64,000 bases of DNA from Klenkia taihuensis (lineage in GTDB: Bacteria; Actinomycetota; Actinomycetes; Mycobacteriales; Geodermatophilaceae). Positions 44,264 to 56,849 of this stretch are shown here, one piece after another; within the stretch, counting starts at the first letter, position 1, and the number at the start of each line of letters is the position of its first letter. The DNA lies in assembly GCF_900112525.1 (NCBI RefSeq), contig NZ_FOMD01000001.1:1302001-1366000 (forward strand), read 5' to 3'. Both the position numbers and the translations under genes were made by a program. Below the pieces are notes generated by a model. It was given only the letters and a program-made list of their open reading frames with translations. It ran no database searches and was not told the DNA's origin.

Positions 44264-47200
44264 CTACCGCGCGAAGGCGCGGGCGACCAGGTCCTTCTGC
44301 TCGGCCTCGTGCACCTTCGCCGAGCCGACGGCCGGGCTGGCCGAGGCCTTGCGGCTGACCACGGTGAGCGTCTTCCCGGCCGGCAGGTCGGCGGGCAGGT
44401 TGACCGCCATGAACTGCCAGGCGCCCATGTTGGCCGGCTCCTCCTGCACCCAGACCACCTCGGCGGCGTTCGGGTAGCGCTCGAGGGCCTGCACCAGCTC
44501 GCCGGTGGGCAGCGGGTACAGCTGCTCGACCCGCAGGACGGCGACGTCGTCGGTGCCCTCGGCCTCGCGGGCGGCGAACAGGTCGTAGGCGACCTTGCCG
44601 CTGCACAGCAGCACCCGGCGCACCGCGGCGTCGTCCAGCGGCTCGCCGCCGACACCCGGGTCGCCCAGCACCGGCCGGAAGCGCTCGTCGGTGAAGTCCT
44701 CGACCGGGCTGACCGCGGCCTTGGCGCGCAGCAGCGACTTGGGCGTGAACACCACCAGCGGGCGGTGGGTCTCCGACAGCGCCTGGCGGCGCAGCAGGTG
44801 GAAGTAGTTCGCCGGGGTCGAGCAGTTGGCGACGGTCATGTTGTTCTCCGCGCACAGCTGCAGGAACCGCTCGGGCCGACCGCTGGAGTGGTCGGGGCCC
44901 TGGCCCTCCAGGCCGTGCGGCAGCAGCAGCACCACGCCCGAACGCTGGCCCCACTTGGCCTCGCCCGAGGAGATGAACTCGTCGATGATCAGCTGCGCGC
45001 CGTCGACGAAGTCGCCGAACTGCGCCTCCCACAGCACCAGGGCGTCGGGGCGGGCCACCGAGTACCCGTACTCGAAGCCGACGGCTGCGTACTCGCTGAG
45101 CAACGAGTCGTAGACGAAGAACCGGGCCTGGTCGTCGGAGAGGTTCGCGATCGGGGTGTACTCCGAGGCGTTCTCCCGGTCGATGAGCACCGAGTGCCGC
45201 TGCACGAACGTGCCGCGCCGGGAGTCCTGGCCGGCCAGCCGCACCGGGATGCCCTGCATGAGCAGGGACCCGAAGGCCAGCAGCTCGCCCATCGCCCAGT
45301 CGATGCCGCCCTCGCTGACCATGGCCGCGCGCCGCTCGAGCATCTTCTGCAGCTTGGGGTGGACGGTGAAGTCCTGCGGCAGGGACACGTGCGCGTCGCC
45401 GACGGCCTTGAGCACCTCGGTGGTGATGGCCGTGGTGGCCGACTCGGAGGGGCGCTGGTCGACCGGGCGGACCTGCTTGGAGGAGTCCTGCGCGTCGTGG
45501 GTCTCGGCGAAGGCCCGCTCCAGCTGGCCGCGGTAGTCCTTGAGCGCCTCCTCGGCCTCGGCCAGGGTGATGTCGCCCCGGCCGACGAGGGCCTCGGTGT
45601 AGAGCTTCCGGACCGAGCGCTTGCGGTCGATGATGTCGTACATCAGCGGCTGGGTCATCGAGGGGTCGTCGCCCTCGTTGTGGCCCCGGCGGCGGTAGCA
45701 GACCATGTCGATGACGACGTCCTTGCGGAACGCCTGGCGGTAGTCCACCGCGAGCCGGGCGACCCGGACGCAGGCCTCGGGGTCGTCGCCGTTGACGTGG
45801 AAGACCGGCGCACCGATCATCCGCGCCACGTCGGTGGAGTACAGGCTCGAGCGCGCCGCGGCCGGGCTGGTGGTGAAGCCGACCTGGTTGTTGACGACGA
45901 CGTGCACGGTGCCGCCGGTGCGGTAGCCGCGCAGCTGCGACAGGTTCAGCGTCTCGGCCACCACGCCCTGGCCGGCGAACGCGCTGTCGCCGTGCAGCAG
46001 GACCGGCAGCACGGTGAAGCCCTGCTCGCCCTTGTCCAGGATGTCCTGCTTGGCCCGCACGATGCCCTCGAGGACGGGGTTGACCGCCTCGAGGTGGCTG
46101 GGGTTGGAGGTCAGCGACACGGTGATGCCGGCATCGCGCGAGGGGTGCTGGAAGTGCCCGGTGGCGCCGAGGTGGTACTTCACGTCGCCCGAGCCCTGCA
46201 CGGTGCCCGGGTCGATGTTGCCCTCGAACTCGCCGAAGATCTTGGAGTAGGGCTTCTGCAGCACGTTGGCCAGCACGTTCAGCCGGCCGCGGTGCGGCAT
46301 GCCGATGGCGACCTCGTCGAGCTCGTACTCGGTGGAGGCGACCAGCACCTCGTCCAGCAGCGGGATGACCGACTCGCCGCCCTCGAGCGAGAACCGCTTC
46401 TGGCCGACGTACTTGGTCTGCAGGAAGGTCTCGAAGGCCTCGGCGGCGTTCAGCCGGGCCAGCACGTGCTTCTGCTTGGCGCGGTCAGGGGCGTCGTGCT
46501 TGACCTCGATGCGCCGCTGGAGCCATTCGCGCTCCTCGGGGTCGGTGATGTGCATGTACTCGATGCCGACGGTGCGGCAGTAGGAGTTGCGCAGCACCCC
46601 GAGCACGTCGCGCAGCGGCATGACCTTCTCGCCGGCGAACCCGCCGACCGGGAACTGCCGGTCGAGGTCCCACAGGGTCAGGCCGTGCTGGGTGATGTCC
46701 AGGTCCGGGTGGGTGCGGACCTTGAACTCCAGCGGGTCGGTGTCGGCCATCAGGTGGCCGTTGCGCCGGTAGGCCTCGATGAGCTCGACGACCCGGGCGC
46801 CCTTGTCGATCTGGCCCTCGTGCCGGACGGTGACGTCGGGGACCCAGCGGACCGGCTCGTAGGGGATCCGCAGCGAGGCGAACACGCCGTCGTAGAAGCC
46901 GTCCTCGCCCAGCAGCAGCCCGTGCAGCCGGCGGAGGAAGTCCCCGGACTGCGCGCCCTGGATGATCCGGTGGTCGTAGGTCGAGGTCAGCGTGATGGTC
47001 TTGGCGACCGCCAGGTCGGTGAGCGTCTCGGGGCTCATCCCCTGGAACTCGGCCGGGTAGTCCATGGCGCCGACGCCGACGATGGTGCCCTGGCCCTGGG
47101 TCAGGCGGGGCACCGAGTGGTTGGTGCCGACGGTGCCCGGGTTGGTCAGGCTGATCGTGGTGCCGGTGAAGTCGTCCATCGTCAGCTTGCCGCCGCGGGC

Positions 47201-48100
47201 CCGCCGGATGACGTCCTCGTAGGCGCCCCAGAAGCCGGCGAAGTCCATGCCCTCGGCGCCCTTGATGTTCGCCACGACCAGCGAGCGGGTGCCGTCGGGC
47301 TTGGGCAGGTCGATGGCCAGGCCGAAGTTGACGTGCTCGGGCTGCACCAGGGTCGGCTTGCCGTCGGCCTCGGCGAACGCAGCGTTCATCTCGGGGAAGT
47401 CGTCCAGCGCCCGCACCAGCGCGTAGCCGATGAGGTGGGTGAAGGACACCTTGCCGCCGCGGGAGCGGGCCAGGTGGTTGTTGATGACGATGCGGTTGTC
47501 GACCAGCATCTTGGCCGGGACGGCGCGCACGCTGGTGGCCGTCGGCACGGTCAGCGAGGCGTTCATGTTCTTCACGACGCTGGCCGCAGCGCCGCGCAGC
47601 ACGCTGGTGCGCGGGCCCTGCGCGCCGTCCTTCGTCGCAGCCCTTGCCGCGGGCTTGGCGGCCGGCTTGGGCTCGGCGGGCTTGGTGGCGGGGCGCTGGT
47701 CGGCGGCCTTGTCGGCGGCCTGGGCCACGACCGGGGCGGTCGCCTTCGGCTCGGGGGCCGGGGTGGCCGGCCGGGCCGGCGCGGCGGCGGGGGAGGCGTC
47801 GGTGGTGGCGGGCCGGGTCGCGGACGCCTCGGCCTCGGCGGGGGCCGGCTTCTGCGCGGGCCCGGCGGGCTTCGCGGGAGCGGGGGGCTTCGCGGGCGCG
47901 GGGGCCTCGGCGGGCTGCGCGGCCTCGGCGGGCGCGGCGGCGTCGCCGCCCGGCTTGTAGTCGTCGAAGAAGTCGTGCCAGGCCTGGTCCACGCTCGCGG
48001 GGTCGGCGAGGTACTGCTGGTACATCTCCTCGACGAGCCACTCGTTGGCGCCGAACCCTCCGGCTGCGGCGGCGGTGGGGGCTGGCTGGGGTGCGTTCAC
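44264..48100 (-). CDS. kgd: Multifunctional 2-oxoglutarate metabolism enzyme Kgd (OdhA)
   Basis: 1278-residue fusion. An N-terminal segment ([20 protein letters not shown]) and a long Ala/Pro/Lys linker (~50-180) are followed by an E2-type acyltransferase domain (~180-420; [20 protein letters not shown] and [20 protein letters not shown]). The E1 domain (~450-1278) has the thiamine motif region [20 protein letters not shown] and [19 protein letters not shown]. It works as 2-oxoglutarate decarboxylase/dehydrogenase E1 and carboligase in the TCA cycle. There is no lipoyl domain, so the partner E2 lies elsewhere. FHA protein GarA regulates Kgd in mycobacteria. GTG 48100. Confidence 0.95.
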   Translation of the reverse strand: MNAPQPAPTAAAAGGFGANEWLVEEMYQQYLADPASVDQAWHDFFDDYKPGGDAAAPAEAAQPAEAPAPAKPPAPAKPAGPAQKPAPAEAEASATRPATTDASPAAAPARPATPAPEPKATAPVVAQAADKAADQRPATKPAEPKPAAKPAARAATKDGAQGPRTSVLRGAAASVVKNMNASLTVPTATSVRAVPAKMLVDNRIVINNHLARSRGGKVSFTHLIGYALVRALDDFPEMNAAFAEADGKPTLVQPEHVNFGLAIDLPKPDGTRSLVVANIKGAEGMDFAGFWGAYEDVIRRARGGKLTMDDFTGTTISLTNPGTVGTNHSVPRLTQGQGTIVGVGAMDYPAEFQGMSPETLTDLAVAKTITLTSTYDHRIIQGAQSGDFLRRLHGLLLGEDGFYDGVFASLRIPYEPVRWVPDVTVRHEGQIDKGARVVELIEAYRRNGHLMADTDPLEFKVRTHPDLDITQHGLTLWDLDRQFPVGGFAGEKVMPLRDVLGVLRNSYCRTVGIEYMHITDPEEREWLQRRIEVKHDAPDRAKQKHVLARLNAAEAFETFLQTKYVGQKRFSLEGGESVIPLLDEVLVASTEYELDEVAIGMPHRGRLNVLANVLQKPYSKIFGEFEGNIDPGTVQGSGDVKYHLGATGHFQHPSRDAGITVSLTSNPSHLEAVNPVLEGIVRAKQDILDKGEQGFTVLPVLLHGDSAFAGQGVVAETLNLSQLRGYRTGGTVHVVVNNQVGFTTSPAAARSSLYSTDVARMIGAPVFHVNGDDPEACVRVARLAVDYRQAFRKDVVIDMVCYRRRGHNEGDDPSMTQPLMYDIIDRKRSVRKLYTEALVGRGDITLAEAEEALKDYRGQLERAFAETHDAQDSSKQVRPVDQRPSESATTAITTEVLKAVGDAHVSLPQDFTVHPKLQKMLERRAAMVSEGGIDWAMGELLAFGSLLMQGIPVRLAGQDSRRGTFVQRHSVLIDRENASEYTPIANLSDDQARFFVYDSLLSEYAAVGFEYGYSVARPDALVLWEAQFGDFVDGAQLIIDEFISSGEAKWGQRSGVVLLLPHGLEGQGPDHSSGRPERFLQLCAENNMTVANCSTPANYFHLLRRQALSETHRPLVVFTPKSLLRAKAAVSPVEDFTDERFRPVLGDPGVGGEPLDDAAVRRVLLCSGKVAYDLFAAREAEGTDDVAVLRVEQLYPLPTGELVQALERYPNAAEVVWVQEEPANMGAWQFMAVNLPADLPAGKTLTVVSRKASASPAVGSAKVHEAEQKDLVARAFAR

Positions 48101-48218
48101 GCTTGACACGGGGTCGAGTGCCTTCTTCGTCGGTGGACGTCGTTGGACCGGTTGCCGACTGTACCGGCCCGGATGGGGCGCGGCCGTCGTCGAGGTGGTG
48201 CGTGTGACGTGGTGCGGG

Positions 48219-49070
48219 TCACCGGGTGACGGCGGCGTCCTCGAGCAGGTCGACGAGGTCGTCCTGCGCGCGCGACACCGTGTCGTCGCCGGCCCGGTCG
48301 CGGGCGGCGGCCACGCGCGCGATGTCGACCGCGCTCGCGCCGTCGGAGGTGGTCGACTCCACGTCGGCGCCGGCGGCCAGCAGGGCGCGCACCACGGCGA
48401 GCCGGGCCGGGCCGGCGGGTGCGTCGACGGCGGCGTGCAGCGCGGTGCGCCCGCTCTCCGGGTCGCGGGCGCCCACCGGGGCGCCGGCGGCCAGGAGGAG
48501 GTCCACCACCTCGGGGTGGGGGGCGGCGGCGGCCATCCGCAGGGCGCCGGGGTCGGGCTCGGCACCCCGGTCCAGCAGCAGCCGGACGGCGTCGACCGAC
48601 CCGCCGAGCGCCGCCCAGCCCAGCAGCGAGACGTCGGCGTCGTCGCGGACCGAGGACTCCCCGGCGTCCAGCCGTGCCGCCAGCCGGGCGCTGTCGCCCA
48701 GGTAGGCCGCGGCGGCGCCGTCGAGCTCGGCGCCGCGCTCCAGCAGCGGGTTGACCAGGCCGGGGGCGAACTCCAGCGCCACGTGCAGCGGGGTGCGGCC
48801 GTGGTCGGTGGTGGCCTCCAGCTGCGCCCCGGCGCCGAGCAGGGCGTCGACCAGGCCGAGGTCACCGGTGGCGACGGCCAGGTGCAGCGGCGTCCAGTCG
48901 TCTCCGGACCGCTCGACGGTGGTGGTCAGCAGCCGGGGCTGCGCCTGCACGGCGGCCACGACGGCCTCGGTGTCGCGGGCGGCGACCAGGCCGGCCAGGC
49001 GCTGCGCGGTCATCCGCAGGGCGCGCAGCTCGCCGGTGCTCGGGCCGCTGGAGGGGGTCTGCTCGGGCAT
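48219..49070 (-). CDS. Ankyrin-repeat protein
   Basis: 283-residue protein with about six ankyrin units. Clear ones are [60 protein letters not shown] and [20 protein letters not shown]. No signal peptide or enzymatic domain, so it is a protein-protein interaction scaffold in the cytoplasm. The partner is not evident. It lies between kgd and an ABC exporter on the same strand. Confidence 0.87.
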   Translation of the reverse strand: MPEQTPSSGPSTGELRALRMTAQRLAGLVAARDTEAVVAAVQAQPRLLTTTVERSGDDWTPLHLAVATGDLGLVDALLGAGAQLEATTDHGRTPLHVALEFAPGLVNPLLERGAELDGAAAAYLGDSARLAARLDAGESSVRDDADVSLLGWAALGGSVDAVRLLLDRGAEPDPGALRMAAAAPHPEVVDLLLAAGAPVGARDPESGRTALHAAVDAPAGPARLAVVRALLAAGADVESTTSDGASAVDIARVAAARDRAGDDTVSRAQDDLVDLLEDAAVTR

Positions 49071-49113
49071 CGCGGGGACCTCGTCGCTTCTCGGTGGCGG
49101 TGTCTCGGGCGGG

Positions 49114-49890
49114 TCAGACCACGTCCCGGCGCACGGCCAGGACGGCCCCCAGCACGGCGGCCACCAGACCGTAGCCGAGCAGGAGGAGGCCGCCCTCCCA
49201 GGTCCCCAGGAGGTCGGTCCCGCGGCCGTCGCCGGTCAGCGCGGCCAGCGCCCCGCCGGGCAGCCAGCGGTAGGCGTCCGCGGTCGCCGGGACGCTGGCG
49301 ATGATCCCCTCGACGACGAACAGGTAGACCAGCGAGCCGACGACGGCGCCGACCTGGTTGCGCACCAGCGCGCCGGCGCCCACCCCGATGACGGTGTAGA
49401 CGACCACCGCCAGGCCCGAGCGCAGCAGCGTGCCCACGGTGTCGCCGGTCCAGTCCGGGGCCCCGCCGCGGGCGCCGCCGTAGACGGTCGCGACCAGCAC
49501 GGTGGCGGCCACCGCGGCAACGGCGAGGACCAGCCCGACCACCGCGTAGGCGAGGAGCTTGGCCACCACCACCCGGCCGCGGCGCGGGGTGACCAGGAAG
49601 GTCGGCGTGGCCGTGCGGTGCCGGTACTCCTGGGTGGTCCCGATGACCCCGAGGACGACGGCGATGACGACCACCTGCGCGGGGACGCCGGCCACCAGGG
49701 AGCCGTAGGCCTCGGTGCCCACGGGCGGGATGCCCTGACCCTCGGGCCCGCCCTGCTCGCCGGCGAAGGCGGTGAACAGTGCGGTGAACCCGGCGGCCAT
49801 CAGCGCACCGACCGCGACCAGCCAGTAGCCGACCTTGGTGGTGAGCAGCTTCGTCCACTCGGCGCGCACCAGGTCCACGACGCCGCTCAC
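49114..49890 (-). CDS. ABC-2 type transporter permease
   Basis: 258-residue membrane protein beginning VSGVVDLVRAEWTKLLTTK, the usual amphipathic entry of ABC-2 permeases. About six helices follow, including VVVIAVVLGVIGTTQEYRH and GLVLAVAAVAATVLVATVYG. The GTTQEYRHRTATPTFLVTPRR segment is a common coupling region. GTG 49890 overlaps the ATPase stop by four bases. Substrate unknown. Confidence 0.87.
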   Translation of the reverse strand: MSGVVDLVRAEWTKLLTTKVGYWLVAVGALMAAGFTALFTAFAGEQGGPEGQGIPPVGTEAYGSLVAGVPAQVVVIAVVLGVIGTTQEYRHRTATPTFLVTPRRGRVVVAKLLAYAVVGLVLAVAAVAATVLVATVYGGARGGAPDWTGDTVGTLLRSGLAVVVYTVIGVGAGALVRNQVGAVVGSLVYLFVVEGIIASVPATADAYRWLPGGALAALTGDGRGTDLLGTWEGGLLLLGYGLVAAVLGAVLAVRRDVV

Positions 49891-50798
49891 GAGGCGGCCC
49901 CGCCGGCCGCGGCGTACTGCTCGGCACCGCTGGTGAGCCGGAAGTACACCTCCTCGAGCCCGGAGGTGCGGGCCCGCAGCTCGTGCAGCTCGACCCCGGC
50001 GGCGAAGGCGGCTGCGCCGACCTGCTCGGTGGTCAGGCCGGTGACGGTCAGCGCACCGGGCCCGGTGGACTCCACCGCGGCGCCGGCGCCGGTGAGCGCG
50101 GTGGTCAGCTGCGCGGTGGCCGGGGTGCGCACCAGCACCGTGCCCACGGACTCGGCCCGGAGCTCGGCCAGGCTGCCCTCGCGGACCAGCTTGCCCGCGC
50201 CGACGATCACCACCCGGTCGGCGGTCTGCTCGACCTCGGCCAGCAGGTGGGAGGAGACCAGCACGGTGCGGCCCTCGTCGTGGGCCAGGTGGCGGAGGAA
50301 CCCGCGCAGCCACTGGATGCCCTCGGGGTCCAGGCCGTTGGCCGGCTCGTCGAGCACCAGCACCCGCGGGTCGCCGAGCAGGGCGGTCGCCAGGCCGAGC
50401 CGCTGCCGCATGCCGAGGGAGTAGCCCCCGGCCTTCCGCCTGCCGGCCGGGGTCAGCCCGACCTGGGCGAGGACGTCGTCGGCCCGGCGGGCGGGCAGCC
50501 CGGCGGCGCGGCAGTACACCCGCAGGTGGTCCCGCCCGCTGCGGCCGGGGTGGAAGGCGGTCTCCAGCACCGCGCCGACCCGGGTGGCCGGCCGGGGGAG
50601 GGCGGCGTAGGGCGTGCCCCCGATCGTCGTCGTCCCCCGGTCGGGCGTGATGAGGCCCAGGGCCATGCGCAGGGTGGTGGTCTTGCCCGCCCCGTTGGGG
50701 CCCAGGAACCCGGTCACCTGGCCGGGTTCGACGGTGAAGCTCAACGAGTCCACCGCGGTCACGGAGCCGAAGGTCTTGGTGAGGTCCCGGACCTCCAC
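49887..50798 (-). CDS. ABC transporter ATP-binding protein
   Basis: 303-residue ATPase. Walker A is GPNGAGKTTTLRM, the signature YSLGMRQRLGLA, Walker B VLVLDEPANGLDPEG, and the H-loop VLVSSHLLAEVEQ. The C-terminal ~90 residues are the extension typical of ABC-2 exporter ATPases. GTG 50798 (EVRDLTKTFGS) has GAGGG upstream; the frame stays open to GTG 50915, so a longer N terminus cannot be excluded. Cotranslated with the permease. Confidence 0.88.
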   Translation of the reverse strand: MEVRDLTKTFGSVTAVDSLSFTVEPGQVTGFLGPNGAGKTTTLRMALGLITPDRGTTTIGGTPYAALPRPATRVGAVLETAFHPGRSGRDHLRVYCRAAGLPARRADDVLAQVGLTPAGRRKAGGYSLGMRQRLGLATALLGDPRVLVLDEPANGLDPEGIQWLRGFLRHLAHDEGRTVLVSSHLLAEVEQTADRVVIVGAGKLVREGSLAELRAESVGTVLVRTPATAQLTTALTGAGAAVESTGPGALTVTGLTTEQVGAAAFAAGVELHELRARTSGLEEVYFRLTSGAEQYAAAGGAAS

Positions 50799-50958
50799 CC
50801 GACCCTCGTCGACGGCCGTGCTGCTGCTGATGACGCCTCCCTCGGTGGTCCTCCGGGTCCGCGTCCATCCAACCGCACCGACCGGTACCGGCCGGTTCCT
50901 GTTACCTCTCGACACAGCTGGCGCGCGGACCGCCGGTGCGTCCGCTAGGTTCCGCCCC

Positions 50959-51417
50959 GTGACTGCCTACCGCACCGTCGTCGTCGGCACCGACGGCTCG
51001 GAGTCCTCGCTGCGCGCGGTGGCCCGGGCCGGCGCACTCGCGGGTGCCTGCGGGGCCACCCTGGTCATCGCCTGCGCCTACCTGCCCACCGAGCCCGACG
51101 ACCGGGAGATCCGCGGCGCCACCGAGGTGCTCAAGGACGAGGCCTACCAGGTCATGGGCTCCTCGCCGGCGGAGGAGACGGTGCGCACCGCGCACGAGCG
51201 CGCCACCGCCTCCGGTGCCGGCCAGGTGCGCACCGTCGCCGTCGTCGGGTCGCCGGTGGAGGCGCTGCTGGACGTCGTCCGCCGCGAGTCCGCCGACCTG
51301 CTGGTCGTCGGCAACCGCGGGCTGAACGGGATCAAGGGCCGGCTGCTGGGCTCGGTGCCCGCCGACGCCACCCGCCGCTCCGCGGTCGACGTCCTCGTCG
51401 TGCACACCACGGACTGA
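50959..51417 (+). CDS. Universal stress protein, ATP-binding type
   Basis: 152-residue single UspA domain. N terminus YRTVVVGTDGSESSLRAVA; the nucleotide motif G-2x-G-9x-G-S occurs in VVGNRGLNGIKGRLLGS, so it should bind ATP. A TAGGTT box (50946-50951) ends seven bases before GTG 50959, suggesting leaderless expression. The role is stress adaptation, with no specific partner evident. Confidence 0.92.
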   Translation: MTAYRTVVVGTDGSESSLRAVARAGALAGACGATLVIACAYLPTEPDDREIRGATEVLKDEAYQVMGSSPAEETVRTAHERATASGAGQVRTVAVVGSPVEALLDVVRRESADLLVVGNRGLNGIKGRLLGSVPADATRRSAVDVLVVHTTD

Positions 51418-51472
51418 CCGGGGCGCCGCGCTGAGCGAACCCCCCGACGCCGTCCCCGACGCCCGGGAGGCG

Positions 51473-52488
51473 ATGGACCGGCTGTTGCTGGGCGGGCCGC
51501 GGCGCTGGACCCGGCTGGAGGTCGCCCGCCGCTCCGGGGTGGACCCCGAGCGCACCCAGCGGCTGTGGCGGGCGCTGGGCTTCGCCGACGTCGGCGACGA
51601 CGACGCGGTCTTCACCGACGCCGACGTCGAGGCGCTGACCACCCTGGGCCGGCTCATCGACTCCGGGTTCGTGGACCTGGCGACCGAGGCCTCGATCGCC
51701 CGGGCCATGGGCCAGTCGCTGTCCCGGCTGGCCGACTGGCAGACCGACATGCTGGCCGCGCTGCTGCGCGAGCACCCCGACGACCCGGTGGACGCCGTCG
51801 CCGCGGCGGAGACCCTGCTGCCGCTGATGCGCGAGGTGCAGGACTACGTCTGGCGCCGGCACCTGGCCGCCAACGCCGAGCGGCTGCTGGCCGCCGGGCC
51901 CGACGACCGGGCCGACCGCCGCGAGCTCGCCGTCGGGTTCGTCGACCTGGTCGGCTACACCTCCCGCAGCCGCGGCATGGGCGGCCGCGAGCTCGGGGCG
52001 ATGGTCGAGGACTTCGAGGGCCTGGCCGCCGACCTGGTCGCCCGGCACCACGGCCGGGTGGTGAAGACCGTCGGCGACGGGGTGCTGTTCACCTGCGCCT
52101 CGCCGGTCGACGCGGTGGAGATCGGCCTGCTGCTGCCCGAGGAGTGGGCCGCCGAGGACCGCCCCCCGCTGCGCACCGGTGCCGCGTTCGGGATGGTGCT
52201 GACCCGGCTGGGCGACGTCTACTCCCCGGTGGTCAACCTGGCCAGCCGGCTCACGTCGCTGGCCCGGCCGGGCACGCTGCTGGTGGACCAGGAGCTGGCC
52301 CGGCTGCTGCGCGGCCGGCGCGCCTACCGGGTGCGGCCGCTGCGCCGGGTGTCGGTGCGCGGCTACGACCACCTGCAGCCCTGGCTGGTGCGCCGTCGTC
52401 CCGGCGTCCCCGTCCCGGGGGAGGACACCGGCCCCTTCGAGGACTTCCTCGACGAGCTCACCGACGACGTCCTGGACACTCCTCCCAC

Positions 52489-52492
<4 letters not shown>
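51473..52492 (+). CDS. Class III adenylate/guanylate cyclase with N-terminal HTH-like domain
   Basis: 339-residue cyclase. The first ~90 residues resemble the MerR-like regulatory domain of actinobacterial cyclases (TRLEVARRSGVDPERTQRLW). The catalytic domain (~155-300) has metal Asp in VGFVDLVGYTSRSR and KTVGDGVLF, and the transition-state residues in DVYSPVVNLASRL. The Lys and Asp positions favour ATP as substrate. Soluble. ATG 51473 has GGGAGG five bases upstream. Coupled to the ABC-F gene by a GTGA overlap. Confidence 0.88.
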
Positions 52493-54091
<1,599 letters not shown>

Positions 54092-54120
<29 letters not shown>

Positions 54121-54880
54121 CCGGTGCGGCCACGTGCGTCCGCGGCCGGCGGGGGTGGCTGACCGGCCGGGGCGGGTCGGCCTCCAGCAGACCGGCGACG
54201 GCGTACTCGGCGAGCGCGGCGACCTCGGCCGCGGTGCTGCCGCGGGGGTCGACGGCCGGCAGCGCGTGCACCTCGAGGACCAGGTCGACCGCGCCCAGCA
54301 CCCGGGCCGCGCTGGACCACCAGGACTCCCCGGGCAGCTGCGCGGTGGCCGTCGTCGGCCGGCCGGCGAGCCGGGCCCGGACGGCGACCGGGCAGACCGC
54401 CGCGCCGGCGTCCACGGCGGGCTGCAGCGCCGCGGGCGCGAACCGGCCGAGCTCGGTGCCGCAGCTGGCGGCCGGCTCCGGGCGCACCAGCACGCTGCGC
54501 CCGGCGGCCAGCGCGGCACCGACCTGGTCGGCCGGCACGCTGGGCAGGCCCGGCCACGACGTGCTGCCGGCCTCGGGCACGGCGGCGACCGCGGTGCGCA
54601 GTGCCAGGTCGTCCACCCAGGACACCCGGTTGGCGACGACCAGCTTGGGGCCGGCCGGCCACGCGGTGGCGGGGGGCAGCACGGCGACCCGGACGCCGGC
54701 CGCGGTGAGCAACCGGGCCGCGGTGCACACCGCGTGCCGGCGCCCGTCCCCGGCCGGGGGGCGCGCGGTGGCGCGGGCCAGGGCCACCGCCAGCGCCGCG
54801 GCGCGGCGTCGGCGCAGGCCGGCCGGCGCGGTGGGGACCACGCCGGCGAGGCAGTCGGTCGCGCAGGGGCCGGTGCTCAT
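54092..54880 (-). CDS. PlsC-like lysophospholipid acyltransferase with degenerate active site
   Basis: 262-residue protein resembling 1-acyl-glycerol-3-phosphate acyltransferases. Motif I, normally NHxSxxD, reads NRVSWVDD, replacing the catalytic His with Arg. The PEGT-type motif reads RPEPAAS. Architecture otherwise follows the family (AVCPVAVRARLAGRPTTATA). Either an inactive relative or an enzyme with altered chemistry. ATG 54880. The 3' end overlaps the convergent ABC-F gene by 29 bases. Confidence 0.68.
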
Positions 54881-54949
54881 GCGCCCACGGTCGGGCCCGC
54901 AGGTGTCGCCCAGGTGTCGCGACGCCCACCGGGGCACGTCCGGTGGCGG

Positions 54950-56152
54950 TCAACCTGTGCGGCGGTCCAGCGACGTCCAGGCCAGCGTCGCGGCCGCGAG
55001 GCCGGCGAGCACGAGCAGCAGCACGGGGTAGGGCGCCACCGCGGTGAGCGCGGCGAGCACCAATGGTGCGGCGAACCCCAGGTAGGTCAGCGCGTAGAAG
55101 ACGCCGGTCAGCCCGGCGAGCTCGTGCGGGGCCGCCACCCGCTGGGTCTCCAGCAGCCCGGCCACCAGGCAGCAACCGTAGCCGGTGCCCAGCAGCAGGG
55201 CGGTGGGCAGCAGCAGCCATGGCGCGGGGGAGGCGGCGTACCCGGCGGCCACGAGCAGGCCGGCCAGCACCGCCGCGCAGCCCAGCCTGGCGGCCGGGCG
55301 GGTGTCCTGCGCGGCCAGCCGCCGGGCCAGCGGCTGCACCGCGACGCCGGTGCCCAGCGTCAGCCCGGCGACGACGGCGTTCACCGCGACCGCGTAGTCC
55401 GCCGCCGCCCCGCCGCGGGCCACGAGCAGGCCGGGCAGCACGGCCAGCGACACGGTCGCGGCGGTGAACACCCACGGCGCGACCGGGACGACCAGCCGGC
55501 GGAAGCGGGTCCGGGCCACCGACCGCACCCGCAGCGCCTGCCGCAGCGGGACGGCGGCCTCGGCGCGCGGCACGGTCTCCGGCGCGCGCCACAGCGGCAC
55601 CAGGACGGCGAGGGCCAGCACCAGGTGCGGCAGGTAGGCGACGGTGAGCGCGTGCGGGGCCCACTGCGCGACCAGCCCGGCGACCAGCGGGCCGAGACCG
55701 AACCCGGCCGACAGCGCGGTGGCGGCCCGGCGGGCCCCGGTGCCGGGCACCGTGGTGGGGTCCCACGCGGTGCCCGACAGCTCCCGCACCCAGGCGCTGC
55801 CGGCGGCGAAGGCGGCGCCGCTGGCCACCCCGGCGAGCAGCCGGCCGGCGTAGAGGGCCCACAGGTGGTCCAGCAGCAGCACCCCGGTCGCCGCGACCGA
55901 CACCACCGCGGCGGCGCGCAGCACGGGGGAGCGGCCGCGGGCGTCGGAGACCGGGCCGAGCAGCAGCAGCGCGGGGATCAGGCCCAGCGCGTAGACCCCG
56001 ACGAGGGCGGCGACGTCGACCGCGGACAGGCCCTCGTCGCGGCGGTAGGCGACCAGCAGGCTGACGAACTGGTTGGCGCCCCAGCCGATCGCGAACATGG
56101 TCAGCGCGACCGGGATCCACGCCCGGGGGCGCGGGGTCGTCGGGGCGCTCAC
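54950..56152 (-). CDS. MFS transporter
   Basis: 400-residue twelve-helix major-facilitator protein. Helix 1 is PVALTMFAIGWGANQFVSLL, the loop 2-3 motif LLGPVSDARGRSPVLRAA, and further helices are rich in Ala/Leu/Val. Probably a drug or metabolite exporter; substrate unknown. GTG 56152 overlaps the upstream SRPBCC stop by four bases. Confidence 0.85.
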   Translation of the reverse strand: MSAPTTPRPRAWIPVALTMFAIGWGANQFVSLLVAYRRDEGLSAVDVAALVGVYALGLIPALLLLGPVSDARGRSPVLRAAAVVSVAATGVLLLDHLWALYAGRLLAGVASGAAFAAGSAWVRELSGTAWDPTTVPGTGARRAATALSAGFGLGPLVAGLVAQWAPHALTVAYLPHLVLALAVLVPLWRAPETVPRAEAAVPLRQALRVRSVARTRFRRLVVPVAPWVFTAATVSLAVLPGLLVARGGAAADYAVAVNAVVAGLTLGTGVAVQPLARRLAAQDTRPAARLGCAAVLAGLLVAAGYAASPAPWLLLPTALLLGTGYGCCLVAGLLETQRVAAPHELAGLTGVFYALTYLGFAAPLVLAALTAVAPYPVLLLVLAGLAAATLAWTSLDRRTG

Positions 56153-56667
56153 GCCCGCAGGACGGTCTGCAGCCGGTGCAGGCTCTCGGCCAGGTTGCGG
56201 CGCTGGAAGTCCGCGAACGGCCCTCGGGTGGCCACCGCGTCGAAGACCCGGGCGACGGCGTCGGGCATCGTGCGCTCGTCGGTCCAGGTCTGGGTGACCC
56301 GCGTGCCCGAGCCCCCGCCGGGCAGGTCGACGGCCTCGAGGCGGTGCTCCCAGGAGGCGATCCGGGCGCGGACCCGCCGCCGGGCTCCGCCGATGGCGCG
56401 CACCCGGAAGGCGAAGCGTTCGCCGGGGTCGGCCGCGGTGACCATGCACTCGGTGACCCAGCGGAACCCGCGTCGCTCGTTGAGGCCGGTGAAGACCGCG
56501 CCCACCGGCAGGGACCCGGCCCGGTCGGCACGGGCGCCGCGGTTCTCCGGGCTCCACTCCGGCGTCCGGGTGGGGTCGCTGACCAGCGCGTAGACCGCCG
56601 ACGGCGACGCGGCGACCACCACCGAGTCGGTGACGGTGCGCTGCCGCGCGGTGCGCTGTCGTGCCAT
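56149..56667 (-). CDS. SRPBCC (START-like) family protein
   Basis: 172-residue helix-grip protein. It begins [20 protein letters not shown], with the long C-terminal helix ([32 protein letters not shown]) covering a hydrophobic pocket. Such proteins bind lipids, polyketides or other hydrophobic ligands. No catalytic residues were identified. ATG 56667 lies 35 bases downstream of a terminator for the tRNA-Arg gene. Cotranslated with the MFS gene. Confidence 0.83.
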   Translation of the reverse strand: MARQRTARQRTVTDSVVVAASPSAVYALVSDPTRTPEWSPENRGARADRAGSLPVGAVFTGLNERRGFRWVTECMVTAADPGERFAFRVRAIGGARRRVRARIASWEHRLEAVDLPGGGSGTRVTQTWTDERTMPDAVARVFDAVATRGPFADFQRRNLAESLHRLQTVLRA

Positions 56668-56701
56668 GGAGGACCCCCGTCGCCCGGTGCTGGACGCACG
56701 A

Positions 56702-56730
56702 CGGGCCGGATCCGCGGAGGATCCGGCCCG
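56702..56730 (-). terminator. Terminator of tRNA-Arg
   Basis: Perfect 12-bp stem CGGGCCGGATCC / GGATCCGGCCCG with a 5-base loop, nine bases beyond the 3' end of the tRNA gene on the minus strand. Confidence 0.82.
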
Positions 56731-56739
56731 GTCGGTGCG

Positions 56740-56811
56740 TGCCCCCGGCAGGATTCGAACCTGCGCCCCTGCCTCCGGAGGGCAGTGCTCTATCCCCTGA
56801 GCTACGGGGGC
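56740..56811 (-). tRNA. tRNA-Arg (CCG)
   Basis: 72-base cloverleaf on the minus strand. Acceptor GCCCCCG / CGGGGGC with discriminator A; anticodon stem-loop CTGCC-CTCCGGA-GGCAG gives anticodon CCG (reads CGG). T-arm GCAGG-TTCGAAT-CCTGC. CCA is not encoded. Confidence 0.93.
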
Positions 56812-56849
56812 TCGTGTGGTGGGGAAGCGAGCAGAACGCTAGCAGTCGC